Shown one piece after another: positions 63,408 to 64,000 of a stretch of 64,000 nucleotides of DNA (positions are counted from its first letter, which is position 1; each line of letters opens with the position of its first letter). The DNA comes from Rhizophagus irregularis (Eukaryota; Glomeromycota; Glomeromycetes; Glomerales; Glomeraceae), in contig NC_089443.1 in assembly GCF_026210795.1 (NCBI RefSeq), forward strand, positions 2,728,001-2,792,000. The letters are read 5' to 3'. Below the pieces are notes generated by a model that had not been told where the DNA came from, did not search any database, and saw only the letters and a program-made list of their open reading frames with translations. A program made the translations under genes and the position numbers.

Positions 63408-63889
63408 TAACTTTTTTTTTGTTTTTCTTTTGTTTATAACGTTTAAAATAAATATTTAACGGTATATTTGCAACTGCATAATTATAGCGTTTTTTAAACT
63501 CGGAATCCAGCGTCGCTAAAGAAAAAATTTTTTAACTAATCAATCTAATCAAACAATTGTTGTAATACAAATTTGGTTAGCTACTTTTTAGGCAATCGTA
63601 ACCTTAAACAGTAAGTATACGTCGATCAAAATTGTGAAACTAATAAATGATGATCATTCAACATACTTCAGAACATTATTCTGTATCACTTAAAAAAAAA
63701 ATCCCGGACAGGTTTGCAAAAATAATTTCCTGAAATTTACGAATTAAATAAAACTCCTGTATTATTAATATCAGTATTATAAAATACTTATAATTATTTA
63801 TTATTGTATTAATTACATAATATCTTCAAATATCTTAATTTTCTATTTATAAACCATAAAATTTAATTATCGCAAAAATTATAGCAATT
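63408..63889. other. intergenic
   Basis: AT-rich DNA, no supported feature. Confidence 0.5.
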
Positions 63890-64000
63890 ATGGCATCATA
63901 TTTAGTAATATTGTTTTTAATTGGAATTGATGGAGCTGGAGTATCATTTGATCGAAACGTTTCAAAAGCTTCTATCTTAAATAAGTTTTTGCCAATGGTT
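63890..64000 (+). CDS. possible start of a gene running off the window
   Basis: An ATG at 63890 opens a frame to the window end: MASYLVILFLIGIDGAGVSF then DRNVSKASILNKFLPMV. The hydrophobic start could be a signal peptide or first membrane helix. Only 37 residues are visible and the family is not recognised. Confidence 0.35.
   Translation, partial: MASYLVILFLIGIDGAGVSFDRNVSKASILNKFLPMV

Overview
The window looks like nuclear DNA of an arbuscular mycorrhizal fungus of the Rhizophagus type (Glomeromycotina). The reasons are very AT-rich sequence, many short introns (mostly 50-100 nt) with single-copy fungal and animal-type housekeeping genes, long T/A tracts between genes, a member of the Glomeromycotina kinase expansion carrying a CxxC-x9-CxxC knuckle, kelch membrane proteins in tandem, and intergenic DNA full of small inverted-repeat transposons. 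The species is inferred from gene style; no database was searched.

Left part, 1-32663, is a conserved gene block. It holds the 3' part of an HELLS/LSH/IRC5 chromatin remodeller, a FRA10AC1 homologue, TIM21 (mitochondrial import), a PEX39-like peroxin (peroxisomal import), a C8orf76-like TPR protein, a Mn-type cation diffusion facilitator, the splicing factor PRP39, a short-chain dehydrogenase, a 2,883-residue BEM2-type RasGEF/PH/RhoGAP protein, and an NAD-dependent glycerol-3-phosphate dehydrogenase. Two gene pairs start back to back (TIM21/PEX39 and the TPR gene/CDF). A decayed, rearranged IS607-family transposon with Fanzor/TnpB-like and serine-recombinase pieces lies between the CDF and PRP39 genes. 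At least four introns use a GC donor.

Middle, 32664-55477, is accessory. It has about 5.4 kb of non-genic DNA with a foldback element and old coding relics, then a Glomeromycotina-type protein kinase, then a same-strand tandem array of five kelch-repeat, single-pass membrane protein genes. Two kelch copies look whole over their full reading frame with different tails, one has the full long proline-rich tail, one has a small frame-breaking duplication, and one is a pseudogene carrying an inserted MITE. A second MITE sits in a duplicated promoter block, and the other copies of that block act as empty sites that prove the insertion.

Right part, 55478-64000, is a transposon graveyard. It includes a broken multi-exon gene with a nuclease-like core, a 1.4-kb element made of 50-bp perfect inverted repeats around four 180-bp tandem repeats, a coding relic cut by an 8-bp-TSD MITE and by a 9-bp-TSD element that itself contains a perfect hairpin MITE, and a small three-exon gene whose long intron holds another foldback element. 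The most novel-looking assembly is the kelch receptor-like array together with the nested MITE landscape; the PEX39 call and the GC-AG introns are the best surprises among ordinary genes.
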